This document shows, piece after piece, positions 29,701-38,095 of a DNA stretch of 64,000 nucleotides. Positions within the stretch are counted from its first letter, which is position 1. Each line of letters begins with the position of its first letter. The notes beneath the pieces are model-generated. The model had not been told where the DNA came from. It ran no database searches and saw only the letters and a list, made by a program, of their open reading frames with translations. The stretch is from positions 496,001 to 560,000 of the forward strand of contig JAWKLZ010000001.1 in the NCBI GenBank assembly GCA_041392475.1, given 5' to 3'. Source of the stretch: Chitinophagales bacterium. GTDB lineage: Bacteria; Bacteroidota; Bacteroidia; Chitinophagales; UBA2359. The position numbers were made by a program, and so were the translations under genes.

Positions 29701-31798
29701 GGATGAAACAGGTGTTGATTGTGGCGGAAGTTGCCCAACGGCTTGTCCAACTTGCAGTGATGGACTTCAAAATGGCGATGAAACGGGTATAGATTGTGGC
29801 GGAAGTTGCCCAACAGCTTGTCCTACTTGCAGTGATGGCATTCAGAATGGAGACGAAACAGGCATTGATTGCGGTGGAAGTTGCCCAACGGCTTGTCCTA
29901 CTTGTAGTGATGGCATTCAGAATGGGGATGAAACAGGTGTTGATTGTGGCGGAAGTTGCCCAACGGCTTGTCCTACTTGCAGTGATGGACTTCAAAATGG
30001 CGATGAAACAGGCATTGATTGCGGTGGAAGTTGCCCAACAGCTTGTCCTACTTGCAGTGATGGCGTTCAAAATGGCGATGAAACAGGTGTTGATTGCGGT
30101 GGAAGTTGCCCAACGGCTTGTCCTACTTGCAGTGATGGCGTTCAGAATGGAGACGAAACAGGTGTTGATTGCGGTGGAAGTTGTCCAACGGCTTGTCCTA
30201 CTTGCAGTGATGGACTTCAAAATGGCGATGAAACAGGTGTGGATTGTGGTGGAAGTTGCCCAACAGCTTGTCCAACCTGTACCGATGGCATTCAAAACGG
30301 CGATGAAACAGGTGTTGACTGTGGTGGAAGTTGCCCAACAGCTTGTCCAACGTGTACCGATGGCATTCAAAACGGCGATGAAACAGGTGTTGACTGTGGT
30401 GGAAGTTGCCCAACGGCTTGTGCGACCTGTACGGATGGCATTCAAAACGGTGATGAAACAGGTGTTGACTGTGGTGGAAGTTGCCCAACAGCTTGTCCTA
30501 CTTGTACCGACGGCATTCAAAACGGTGATGAAACAGGTGTTGATTGCGGTGGAAGTTGCCCAACAGCTTGCCCAACGTGTACCGATGGCATTCAAAACGG
30601 CGATGAAACAGGTGTTGACTGTGGTGGAAGTTGCCCAACAGCTTGTCCAACGTGTACCGATGGCATTCAAAACGGTGATGAAACAGGTGTTGATTGCGGT
30701 GGAAGCTGTCCAACAGCTTGCCCAACGTGTACCGATGGCATTCAAAACGGCGATGAAACAGGTGTTGATTGTGGTGGAAGCTGCCAAACAGCTTGCCCAA
30801 CGTGTACCGATGGCATTCAAAACGGCGATGAAACAGGTGTTGACTGTGGTGGAAGTTGCCCAACGGCTTGTCCAACGTGTACCGATGGCATTCAAAACGG
30901 TGATGAAACAGGTGTTGACTGTGGTGGAAGTTGCCCAACAGCTTGTCCAACGTGTACCGATGGTATTCAAAATGGAGACGAAACGGGCATTGACTGTGGA
31001 GGAAGTTGTGTGAGTATTTGCCCAACATGTACAGATGGTATCCAAAACGGTACAGAAACAGGTGTTGACTGTGGTGGAAGTTGCCCAACAGCTTGTCCTA
31101 CTTGTAGTGATGGACTTCAAAATGGCGATGAAACAGGTGTTGACTGTGGTGGAAGTTGCCCAGCAGTTTGTCCTGATCCTACCTGTACGGATGGTATTCA
31201 AAACGGCGATGAAACAGGTGCTGATTGTGGCGGAACAGATTGTGTTGCCTGCATCTCTATTACAGTGAATAACGTGATTGGTCTTTCTTCAGCTAATCCT
31301 GCAGCAACTGGATCTATTATTGTCACTGTGACAAGTGCAAATGCAAATTGTGGAACATTGACCTATTCTTGGACAGGACCTGGAGCTTATACCGCTTCTA
31401 CTAAAAATGCAACGGGAATTACAGTAGCAGGAGATTATATCCTTACTGTTACAGATTGTGATGGCAATGTAGCAACGATAATGGTGAAAGTTCCAGTTCG
31501 TCCACGAGGAAGGGGAAGAAAAACCAACTTTAGAGAAACTACTATATTGACAGCAACGCCAAATCCTTTTGCCAATCAAACAGTCATTAGTTTTGAGTTG
31601 ATTACAGAAGAACAGGTCAGTGTGGATGTGTTTGATATAAGGGGTGTGAAAGTGGCTACTTTGTTCGATGGTCAAGTTGAAGCTGGTCAAAGTTATGAAA
31701 TACAGTTTGGCAACGAGATGCCTTCTGGTACTTACATTGCAAGGTTGACTACTGCTGAAGGTGATGTTCAATTTGTCAAATTGTTCTTGACCAAATAG
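26759..31798 (+). CDS. Giant T9SS surface/secreted protein: BNR propeller plus 26 Cys-rich repeats
   Basis: 1679 residues, intact. A signal peptide (ALLCFSVLIIAQ) leads a lysine/glutamate-rich stretch and a large beta-propeller region to about 845 with classical Asp boxes (STDGGTTW, STDNGVTW, STDGGTTW) as in BNR/sortilin-like proteins. Residues 849-1498 are 26 repeats of a 25-residue Cys-rich unit; the later units degenerate (CVSICPT, CPAVCPDPT). Then come a PKD/SprB-like module (TYSWTGPGAYTASTKNATG) and a type A T9SS sorting domain (ATPNPFANQTVISFEL ... GTYIARLTTAEG). It is expected to be exported across the outer membrane and anchored or released. It shares its front half with the 17133 copy but ends in a different module. 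Ligand and role are unknown; adhesion is a reasonable guess. Confidence 0.9.
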   Translation: MNNLLTKLFLTALLCFSVLIIAQNFLIKDKGITDKKEIREKPSEEEKTKEEKARTVGERLQYEYDLQKNPKTGKIPEGVKELELKAAMKVPIFRGSGSLEKGASDFTITPRGPGNLGGRTRSIRFDVRNANIMLAGGVSSGVFRSTDGGTTWVKVSPNDQIHNVTSLAQDTRAGQEDTWYYGTGELEASTSLGDAGYKGFGIWKSTDNGVTWTALTATQTGTLEGGDNPFDFVHRIVVDPTNGTVYAAATDVIQRSTDGGTTWEQVLGIFNFDVYSDIAVTSTGRLYAAFDGTSDSDGVWTSTTGANGSWTKIAGTGSATTPAGWNTVDNYGRIVIAIAPSSENILYVLYDNKTVSDCAGTPAPEADFYKWNQTTTTWTNLSANLPDEPGCDIGNDPFSHQGGYDLTIVVNPANANLVFIGGTNIYRSTNGFSSTAGTTRIGGYLNANGAAQYNVGGVTHHSDIHEIVFAPGNNDIVYTGTDGGIHKADITVTPVEWTSLNNSYVTYQYYYVDINPTTGNSLVVGGAQDNGTTSISTGMTAKSIGGGDGVAVGCISGTDTDNQNVLYGSQNGDISRSVFTAGVEDYFDIKPAGSTSLFVTYFHLDQDNTNYLYYASEGNLYRTRIASTIEDGTVTNNSATGWQNLTGVGTATTGDIQSMSTSRNGAFAGSTYSATDTNRKLFIGTSDGKVFRLNNPAFSTAATAPVNITPAGGSGVVSSISVNPENDNEVLITYSNYGIINVYHTTNANAASPTWTNVEGSTTAVQLASIRSSSIVKGATSTYYLIGTSTGLYCTSTLSGATTVWERVGPNDIGYAVTSHIRLRASDNTLVAGTHGNGMFQLVLVTPTCTDGIQNGDETGVDCGGSCPTACPTCTDGIQNGDETGVDCGGSCPTACPTCTDGIQNGDETGVDCGGSCPTACPTCTDGIQNGDETGVDCGGSCPTACPTCSDGLQNGDETGVDCGGSCPTACPTCSDGLQNGDETGVDCGGSCPTACPTCSDGLQNGDETGIDCGGSCPTACPTCSDGIQNGDETGIDCGGSCPTACPTCSDGIQNGDETGVDCGGSCPTACPTCSDGLQNGDETGIDCGGSCPTACPTCSDGVQNGDETGVDCGGSCPTACPTCSDGVQNGDETGVDCGGSCPTACPTCSDGLQNGDETGVDCGGSCPTACPTCTDGIQNGDETGVDCGGSCPTACPTCTDGIQNGDETGVDCGGSCPTACATCTDGIQNGDETGVDCGGSCPTACPTCTDGIQNGDETGVDCGGSCPTACPTCTDGIQNGDETGVDCGGSCPTACPTCTDGIQNGDETGVDCGGSCPTACPTCTDGIQNGDETGVDCGGSCQTACPTCTDGIQNGDETGVDCGGSCPTACPTCTDGIQNGDETGVDCGGSCPTACPTCTDGIQNGDETGIDCGGSCVSICPTCTDGIQNGTETGVDCGGSCPTACPTCSDGLQNGDETGVDCGGSCPAVCPDPTCTDGIQNGDETGADCGGTDCVACISITVNNVIGLSSANPAATGSIIVTVTSANANCGTLTYSWTGPGAYTASTKNATGITVAGDYILTVTDCDGNVATIMVKVPVRPRGRGRKTNFRETTILTATPNPFANQTVISFELITEEQVSVDVFDIRGVKVATLFDGQVEAGQSYEIQFGNEMPSGTYIARLTTAEGDVQFVKLFLTK
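26792..30498 (+). repeat. 3.7-kb direct repeat, copy 2 (partner 17166-20864)
   Basis: Matches the first copy from inside the signal peptide through repeat unit 16. Differences outside the small indels are mostly scattered third-position changes, for example around 27708-27722, which points to recent duplication or gene conversion. Confidence 0.9.
29303..31252 (+). repeat. 75-bp tandem repeat array, 26 units (copy 2)
   Basis: Same 25-codon unit and the same CSDG sub-block at units 5-13 as copy 1. Unit 16 here joins directly to the unit with the rare spelling ACCGACGGC, which in copy 1 is unit 29, so 12 units are missing here or were gained there. Unit 25 has two extra residues (CPDPT). Confidence 0.95.
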
Positions 31799-31855
31799 AC
31801 ATCCTGAAAATGAACTTGAGTTTTTAGAATAAAAACTTAAACATTTAATGAAAAG

Positions 31856-31897
31856 AACTCCCTATCGAACTTTTGGTTTGGTAGGGAGTTTTTTTAT
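31856..31897 (+). terminator. Rho-independent terminator after copy 2 (hairpin family member 3)
   Basis: Hairpin with outer arms AACTCCCTATCGAAC and its complement ending TAGGGAGTT (31856-31890), then seven T. The apex differs from the other two members. Confidence 0.9.
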
Positions 31898-31941
31898 CAA
31901 AAAATTTTCGTAATCTTGAAGCAAAGAATAATTGAGTTTGT

Positions 31942-33405
31942 ATGAAAATCGGCATCATAGGAGCAGGTATTGCAGGATTGGCAACCGCTATTCGTTTGGC
32001 TTGTAGAGGTTTTGAAGTGACTGTTTTTGAAGCGAATGGCTATGCGGGTGGCAAGTTGTCGCAAATCGAGCAGGATGGTTTTCGCTTTGATGCGGGGCCT
32101 TCTTTGTTTACTTTGCCGACTTTGGTAGATGAATTGTTGGAGTTGGCAGACAAAAACACTACGGATTATTTTGCTTATACCCGTTTGCCGATGGTCTGCA
32201 AATATTTTTATGAGGACGGGACGGTTATTGAAGGATTGTCGAAGCCCAAGGATTTTTGTATTGAAGTCTATAAAAAAACGGGGGAGCATCCCCAAAAGGT
32301 TTATGAGCATTTGGAGAGAAGCCGCCAAAAATACGATTTGACCAAAAAGATTTTTCTTGAAAGTTCGCTTCATAAAATGCAAACATATTTGATGCCCAAA
32401 ACCTTCAATGCCATTTCAAAATTATCTCAATTGGATTTGACCAAAACCATGAATGAGGCGAATGAACTGCAATTTACTAGCCCAAAAGTTGTTCAACTTT
32501 TCAACCGTTTTGCTACCTACAATGGTTCTGATCCTTATCAAGCTCCTGCAACGCTTAACATTATTCCTCACTTAGAACACAATATTGGCGCCTATTTTCC
32601 GATAGGAGGAATGTATGCGATTACCCAAACACTCTTGCGGGTAGCCAAAGAATTGGGTGTGGTTTTTCACTTCAATAGCCGAGTGCAAAGCATTGAAGTA
32701 GATGGCAAAAAAGTGTTGGGATTGAAGGTAGGAGAGAAGCGGTGGAAATTTGACAAGGTGGTGAGCAATATGGATGTTTTTTACACCTACCGAAAATTGT
32801 TGCCCAATCAAAAAGCTCCCGAAAAAACATTGCAGCAACCGAAATCAAGTTCTGCCTTGATTTTTTATTGGGGCATTAAGCAGCAATTTCCTCAATTGGA
32901 TTTGCACAATATTTTCTTTGGCAAAGACTATAAAGCGGAATTTGACCATATTTTTCAGCAAAAAACAGTTTATCAAGACCCTACTATTTACTTGAATATC
33001 AGTTCTAAATACCAGCCAAACGATGCGCCAAAAGGCAGTGAAAATTGGTTTGTGATGGTGAATGTTCCTGCAAATGAGGGACAGGATTGGGAACAACTCA
33101 TTGCAGTGACCCGCCAGAATGTACTGCAAAAATTGAGCAGAATGTTGAAGGTCAATATCTCCAAACATATTGTTACGGAAGCCATGTTAGACCCTCGAAG
33201 CATTGAAGCGAAAACGGCTTCGCACCAAGGAGCTTTGTATGGTAGTAATTCTAACAACAAGTTTGCAGCTTTTTTGCGGCACCCCAATTTTTCGAGCAGT
33301 ATAAAGGGACTGTATTTTTGTGGTGGTAGTGTGCATCCTGGGGGAGGGATTCCGCTTTGTTTGTTGTCGGCAAAGATTGTGGATGGGCTAATTGGAGATA
33401 GATGA
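31942..33405 (+). CDS. Phytoene/carotenoid desaturase-like FAD oxidoreductase (CrtI/CrtD family)
   Basis: 487 residues. The N-terminus has the dinucleotide-binding motif GIIGAGIAGLATAIRLACRG with the acidic end of the second strand (VFEANGYAGG), followed by RFDAGPSLFTLP, typical of CrtI-type desaturases; the C-terminus has FCGGSVHPGGGIPLCLLSAK, the matching FAD-binding end. Family members desaturate or isomerise carotenoids at the membrane. No other carotenoid gene is nearby, so the exact substrate (phytoene or a hydroxycarotenoid, as for CrtD) is open. Confidence 0.87.
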   Translation: MKIGIIGAGIAGLATAIRLACRGFEVTVFEANGYAGGKLSQIEQDGFRFDAGPSLFTLPTLVDELLELADKNTTDYFAYTRLPMVCKYFYEDGTVIEGLSKPKDFCIEVYKKTGEHPQKVYEHLERSRQKYDLTKKIFLESSLHKMQTYLMPKTFNAISKLSQLDLTKTMNEANELQFTSPKVVQLFNRFATYNGSDPYQAPATLNIIPHLEHNIGAYFPIGGMYAITQTLLRVAKELGVVFHFNSRVQSIEVDGKKVLGLKVGEKRWKFDKVVSNMDVFYTYRKLLPNQKAPEKTLQQPKSSSALIFYWGIKQQFPQLDLHNIFFGKDYKAEFDHIFQQKTVYQDPTIYLNISSKYQPNDAPKGSENWFVMVNVPANEGQDWEQLIAVTRQNVLQKLSRMLKVNISKHIVTEAMLDPRSIEAKTASHQGALYGSNSNNKFAAFLRHPNFSSSIKGLYFCGGSVHPGGGIPLCLLSAKIVDGLIGDR

Positions 33406-33645
33406 GCAAAATAAACAATCATTCTGCTTCAAAATTCTGAAAGTTCATTCATTTAATCAAAGTTTTTTGGGTTGATTAGTGGTGGATTATGGTATGTCAA
33501 GGTGTTACCAATTCTCAAAAGTTTGTCTAAATATTAAAATTTAAGAGGTTTTCTTGAATTTTATCAAGATTTTCTCAATTGGCATTGAAAAAATTATATC
33601 TTTAATCCTAGCTATTGAATAAACAGTATCTGCTAAACTCTATCA

Positions 33646-36045
33646 ATGCAACAACTAAAAACTCAATTATCTGCTTTTGATATTCCGATTGAACAAGCTA
33701 TAGAAAGGACTTGGTCGCATGAGGATTGGCCTAAATATTCGGAAGCTCTTGTAGAGGGTTCTGTATTACTATCTAAAAAAATGATAGAAATCGGAGATTT
33801 TAGCTTGGAACAATTGAAGATTACGCTGGAAAAAAACGTTGAAGAAACCGAAGTCTTGTTGCCTTTTTATGTGATTCATTTTTTGTGGGCAGATCGTGCA
33901 AAGCGTTTCTTGGTATTGTGGAGAGATGTTTTTTTTGAACAACAAAAAGCACAAATCCTGTTTGCTGATAAAGTAGTAGCTGAATCAGATATGCTTCAAT
34001 TGAAACTACAATCTAAAGAGACAGTTGTGAATGCTTTTGAAGCTTTGAAAGCCTACTTTGATGAGCAAATAAAGCACATTCACCTATCTAAAGGAGGGAG
34101 TGGAAAACAAATTGATCAGTGGAAACTTCAAGCAAATCCTTGGCAAACTTATCGTGAACAGCTACAACAATTGCCCCAACAAATTAAGGTTTTGTGGCAT
34201 CAAGGTGAAAAACTTGAAGTGACAACCGAGCACTTTGCAGAGATTAGAGATTTTGTAAACCAAACGATTGCTCTTTGCGAAAAAGAAATAGCGAATATAA
34301 AAACAAGTGCTCAACAGACGATTGAATATATATCAGAACACATTGCAGAAAGAGCTGGTAAGGTAGTGGTCTATTTGGAAGATGTGGAAGGAAACATTAG
34401 AACACTAAACCACAATAAAGTTTTTGCGATTGGACTGGAGGGAAAGTTAGAGTCTTTGGTAGAAAAAACGAAAGTTTATGTAGGTACAAATGAGGGTTTA
34501 CTTCAATTTAAAGAAATTAATTTTCAGAAGAGTGTGAGGCAGTGGTTGGACTCTGAGATATTGCCTTTGTTGTACGAAGTGTGGGAGTTGACCGAAAGTG
34601 TGACAAATGGTATCAAAATGTCTTTGTTGAATATTCGCAATCGAGCCATTTTATTGTCGAATGAAAGCAAGGATGGTAAAATATTGGAGGTTAAAAAAGA
34701 AGAAATTAGCCAGCCATTGAATGCTTTTTTGAAGAAAACCGCTATTTGGGAGCAAGAGTTACTTGAATTGGAAATGCTGGTAAAAGAGAGATTGAAGGAA
34801 ACTTTTAGGGTTACGTCAGTTTATGACGAGGATGATTTTTTGCCAATTGCACTGCAATCTACTATCAATCAATTGAAAATCAATCAAAATGAATGGTTGA
34901 TAAAAACAAAAGATTGGCTGAAGCAGCAAGTAAGACTTATTCGACAATTGAAGTCTTCAATGGAAGACGAAAAATCATTGAGTATATCCGAAAAAATTGT
35001 GCGGTACGTGCAAAGCCGTACACCTGAGGCAGCTAACAATCAGTATTCAAGTATTTTTTTGACCAAAGGATATATAGGTGAGTCTTTTTGGGTGGGAAGA
35101 CAAGCAGAACTTCAACACGTTAAGTCGCTGATAGGACAGTGGAAACTGGGTTTTCGAGGAGCGATTATTTTGAGTGGACAGCGTTTTTCGGGCAAATCAC
35201 TTTTTGGTGAATTGGTAGCGAATCAATTTTTTTCAGAGAATACTATTCGACTTCTGCCTAATTCAGTGATTCAGGTAAAGGGTAGAAAATTGAATGGTAG
35301 CTATGATTTGGGTGCTGCTTTGGAGTTTGTCAAAAACTATACACTCAATGATTTTCCTTTGGTTTGGATAGATGACCTCGAACTTTGGGCTAGCCCTACT
35401 ATTTCATTAAGTCAAAATGTACGGGAGTTGAGCCATTTTATTGATGGTTATTCTGGCCGAATTTTCTTCGTGGTTTCTATGAGTAACTGGCTCAAAGCGC
35501 ATTTGGATAAGATTTACGGGATTGATAAAATTTTTCAAGCGGAAATTAACCTCGATCGGATGGGAGTAGAGGAAATACGTCAAGCTATTTTGATTCGTCA
35601 CGGAGCTACTCATAAGGTTCTGATAGATAAGGAAGATAGGGAGGTGACTCCTCAACAATTCAAAAAAATGACCAACGATATTTACAAGGGTTCTGATGGC
35701 AATGTGGGCGATGCGCTCAATCATTGGTCTTTTTCTACCCGAAAGTTGGATGCCGAAAGGGTGGTTCATGACGCTAATCCTCCTTATGATTTACCCGATT
35801 TTCTTACTCCAAATACAACTATATTATTGGCTGCCATTATGATAGAAAAACGAACGAATGAATACCGATTGCGGAAATTGTTTGGCACGCCCTTTAAGGA
35901 AAAGTATAACAATATTCTTCAAAGGTTGATTAGTTTGGGAATTTTGATTCGTCATTTGGACGGGTGGCTTGAAATCAATGAGGCGATTGCCAATGATATT
36001 GGGCGGTTGTTGGAGGAAAAAGGGCATTTGAAGTTTCATAAGTGA
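33646..36045 (+). CDS. STAND/AAA-like ATPase with long helical N-terminal region
   Basis: 799 residues, no signal peptide. Residues 1-480 are helical and coiled-coil-rich with no recognised family. The ATPase starts with SFWVGRQAELQHVKSLI, the GR-x-x-EL entry typical of STAND/Orc-like NTPases, then Walker A GQRFSGKS (511-518) and Walker B PLVWIDDLEL (Asp 576-577). The last about 80 residues (RLRKLFGTPFKEKYNNILQRL) look like a winged helix. The MscS-like gene follows after 19 bases and the antiporter after 15 more, a firm operon. An ATP-driven switch controlling ion movement through the partners is a possible role, by inference only. Confidence 0.72.
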   Translation: MQQLKTQLSAFDIPIEQAIERTWSHEDWPKYSEALVEGSVLLSKKMIEIGDFSLEQLKITLEKNVEETEVLLPFYVIHFLWADRAKRFLVLWRDVFFEQQKAQILFADKVVAESDMLQLKLQSKETVVNAFEALKAYFDEQIKHIHLSKGGSGKQIDQWKLQANPWQTYREQLQQLPQQIKVLWHQGEKLEVTTEHFAEIRDFVNQTIALCEKEIANIKTSAQQTIEYISEHIAERAGKVVVYLEDVEGNIRTLNHNKVFAIGLEGKLESLVEKTKVYVGTNEGLLQFKEINFQKSVRQWLDSEILPLLYEVWELTESVTNGIKMSLLNIRNRAILLSNESKDGKILEVKKEEISQPLNAFLKKTAIWEQELLELEMLVKERLKETFRVTSVYDEDDFLPIALQSTINQLKINQNEWLIKTKDWLKQQVRLIRQLKSSMEDEKSLSISEKIVRYVQSRTPEAANNQYSSIFLTKGYIGESFWVGRQAELQHVKSLIGQWKLGFRGAIILSGQRFSGKSLFGELVANQFFSENTIRLLPNSVIQVKGRKLNGSYDLGAALEFVKNYTLNDFPLVWIDDLELWASPTISLSQNVRELSHFIDGYSGRIFFVVSMSNWLKAHLDKIYGIDKIFQAEINLDRMGVEEIRQAILIRHGATHKVLIDKEDREVTPQQFKKMTNDIYKGSDGNVGDALNHWSFSTRKLDAERVVHDANPPYDLPDFLTPNTTILLAAIMIEKRTNEYRLRKLFGTPFKEKYNNILQRLISLGILIRHLDGWLEINEAIANDIGRLLEEKGHLKFHK

Positions 36046-36064
36046 AAAAAGATAGAAAAACCAG

Positions 36065-36790
36065 ATGGATACATATACTCAATTTAGTTTGGGGAGTTTT
36101 TTGACGATTGCCATTGTTTTATTTGCACTCTATTTTTTGCTGCAATTTATACACCAAATATTGGAGCGATTGGATGTGTTTGGCAGTTTTCAGAAATATC
36201 CTAAAAAATGGATTTACCACCTGCTGCTGGTTTATGAACCCTTGGTAGTGTTGATTCTTGTAAGCGTGTTTATACTCATTTATCCTCTTTTTCATGGATT
36301 GTTGGTTGGCTTGCTGCTATTAGCAGGGTTTTCACACATCAAAAACTACATGAGTGGACGCATTGTGCAGTTTGACAATGCGATTGGTGTGGGCAAAAAA
36401 TTGGTTACTGATGACTTGAAGGGAATTATATTATATTTAGGACGATTGGGATTGAAGCTCAGTACAGTCAAAGGCTTATTGTTTGTGAGTTATTCACAAT
36501 TGTTGTCAAAAGGTTATTTATTGGAGTCAGGAGAAGAGATAGGTGGTTTGTACCATTTGAAAATAAGTCCCAAAGAACCTGCCGAAAAGATAGATTATGT
36601 GCTTCAATTGATGGATTTGTTAGCAACTGCTCCATATCTTGATTGGAATCACAAGCCTGCGCTATTGGCTTCAAATGAAACTCCTAATCAAATTGATGCA
36701 CAGATGATTATCAAAGAAGAAAGTCATGTGCATGATTTGATGTTACTTATTGAAGAATGGGGCTTTACTTGCAAAATATCTAAAAAATAA
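36065..36790 (+). CDS. Small MscS-like membrane protein
   Basis: 241 residues. Two or three N-terminal membrane helices (FLTIAIVLFALYFLLQFI; LVVLILVSVFILIYPLFHGL; LLVGLLLLAGF) lead into SHIKNYMSGRIVQFDNAIG and KGIILYLGRLGLKLSTVKG. These line up by eye with the end of the MscS pore helix and its beta domain (typically NFxSGxxIxxxxPxxVGD ... GxVxxIGLRxT). The family forms heptameric channels opened by membrane tension. The C-terminal part is short and diverged. The assignment rests on pattern, not on a search. Middle gene of a three-gene operon with an ATPase and an antiporter. Confidence 0.6.
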   Translation: MDTYTQFSLGSFLTIAIVLFALYFLLQFIHQILERLDVFGSFQKYPKKWIYHLLLVYEPLVVLILVSVFILIYPLFHGLLVGLLLLAGFSHIKNYMSGRIVQFDNAIGVGKKLVTDDLKGIILYLGRLGLKLSTVKGLLFVSYSQLLSKGYLLESGEEIGGLYHLKISPKEPAEKIDYVLQLMDLLATAPYLDWNHKPALLASNETPNQIDAQMIIKEESHVHDLMLLIEEWGFTCKISKK

Positions 36791-36805
36791 ATAAGAATCG
36801 TATAT

Positions 36806-38092
36806 ATGGAAATTTTAACTTCTTATAATTTGATTATTGAGGCATCTGTAATCATTATCCTTTCCTTCTTTTTTGGAGAACTATCACGTAAGACTAATAT
36901 TCCCTCTGTGCTGATGCTCATAATATTGGGTATTGGATTGAAGTTTGGATTGGATGCTATTGGTGGAGAGGAAATTAATTTCTTTCCTGTTCTCGAACTA
37001 TTGGGAATTGTAGGTTTGATAATGATTGTATTAGAAGCTGCATTGGAGTTAGAATTGAAGCGAGAGAAATCCATACCCATTGCCAAGGCATTTGTAATTG
37101 CGCTTGTGGGATTACTTTTATCCATTTGGGTGGCGGCTTTGATTTTGCATCATTTTATTCCAGATATGTCCATGCAAGCTGCTTGGCTTTATGCCACTCC
37201 ACTATCTATTTTGTCGAGTGCCATCATCATTCCAAGTGTGTCGGGCTTGAACGAGGTTAAAAAAGAATTCCATATTTATGAAAGCACCTTTTCCGATATT
37301 TTGGGGATCATGGTTTTTTATTTTTTGAGTGGGCAAATGGATGCCGCCGAACACTCGAGTGGTTTCATTGGTTTTGGTGGCAATGTCCTTTTGACGGTTG
37401 TACTTTCGTTGATAGCCAGTTATTTGATTGTCTTAATTTTTCAAAAAATCAAGACCCATACCAAGTTGTTTTTGCTTATTGCAGTGTTGTTGTTGTTGTA
37501 TTCGGTGGGTAAAAAAATGCATCTTTCCAGTTTGATTATTATTCTCGTTTTTGGCTTATTGATTGCCAATATGCCATTGTTTTTTAGAGGGAGAATGAAG
37601 CAATGGCTGCATATGGAAAAAGCCAAGGAGATTTATGAAGGTTTGCATATCATTACAATGGAAACTGCTTTTGTAGTGCGAACTTTTTTCTTTGTCATTT
37701 TCGGAATCACCATTTCACTTACATCTTTGGCAAGCCTGAATGTAGCGATGATTAGCGGCTTAATCATTGTATCGATTTATGTGATTCGTTTTGTGGTTTT
37801 GCGGATATTTGTAGGGAAAGATATTGTTCCTCAATTGTTCATAGCACCTCGTGGATTGATAACCATTCTATTGTTTTATGCTATTCCTCCAAATGCGAGA
37901 GTAGCCAATTTTGAAGCAGGTATTTTGTTGTTTATCATCATTGCAACGAGTTTAATCATGACGATAGCGATGATTTACGACAAACAACGAACGAGCCGAG
38001 CAGTACGTAAAGCGCAAGATGCACCTGTGGGCTATGAAAGGTGGAAAGCTCCTACAATTGAAACAATTGCAGGAAAAGTGGATAAACATTGA
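36806..38092 (+). CDS. Cation:proton antiporter (CPA family)
   Basis: 428 residues, about 12 membrane helices. Typical CPA features: N-terminal SRKTNIPSVLMLIILGIGLK, VLELLGIVGLIMIVLEAALELELK in the fourth helix region, and FSDILGIMVFYFLSG, where an Asp lies in the ion-binding position of the family. Related proteins exchange Na+ or K+ for H+ across the inner membrane. There is no RCK/TrkA-N regulatory domain, so control may come from the operon partners. The stop codon lies 3 bases from the convergent stop of the small gene at 38096. Confidence 0.85.
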   Translation: MEILTSYNLIIEASVIIILSFFFGELSRKTNIPSVLMLIILGIGLKFGLDAIGGEEINFFPVLELLGIVGLIMIVLEAALELELKREKSIPIAKAFVIALVGLLLSIWVAALILHHFIPDMSMQAAWLYATPLSILSSAIIIPSVSGLNEVKKEFHIYESTFSDILGIMVFYFLSGQMDAAEHSSGFIGFGGNVLLTVVLSLIASYLIVLIFQKIKTHTKLFLLIAVLLLLYSVGKKMHLSSLIIILVFGLLIANMPLFFRGRMKQWLHMEKAKEIYEGLHIITMETAFVVRTFFFVIFGITISLTSLASLNVAMISGLIIVSIYVIRFVVLRIFVGKDIVPQLFIAPRGLITILLFYAIPPNARVANFEAGILLFIIIATSLIMTIAMIYDKQRTSRAVRKAQDAPVGYERWKAPTIETIAGKVDKH

Positions 38093-38095
38093 TAA

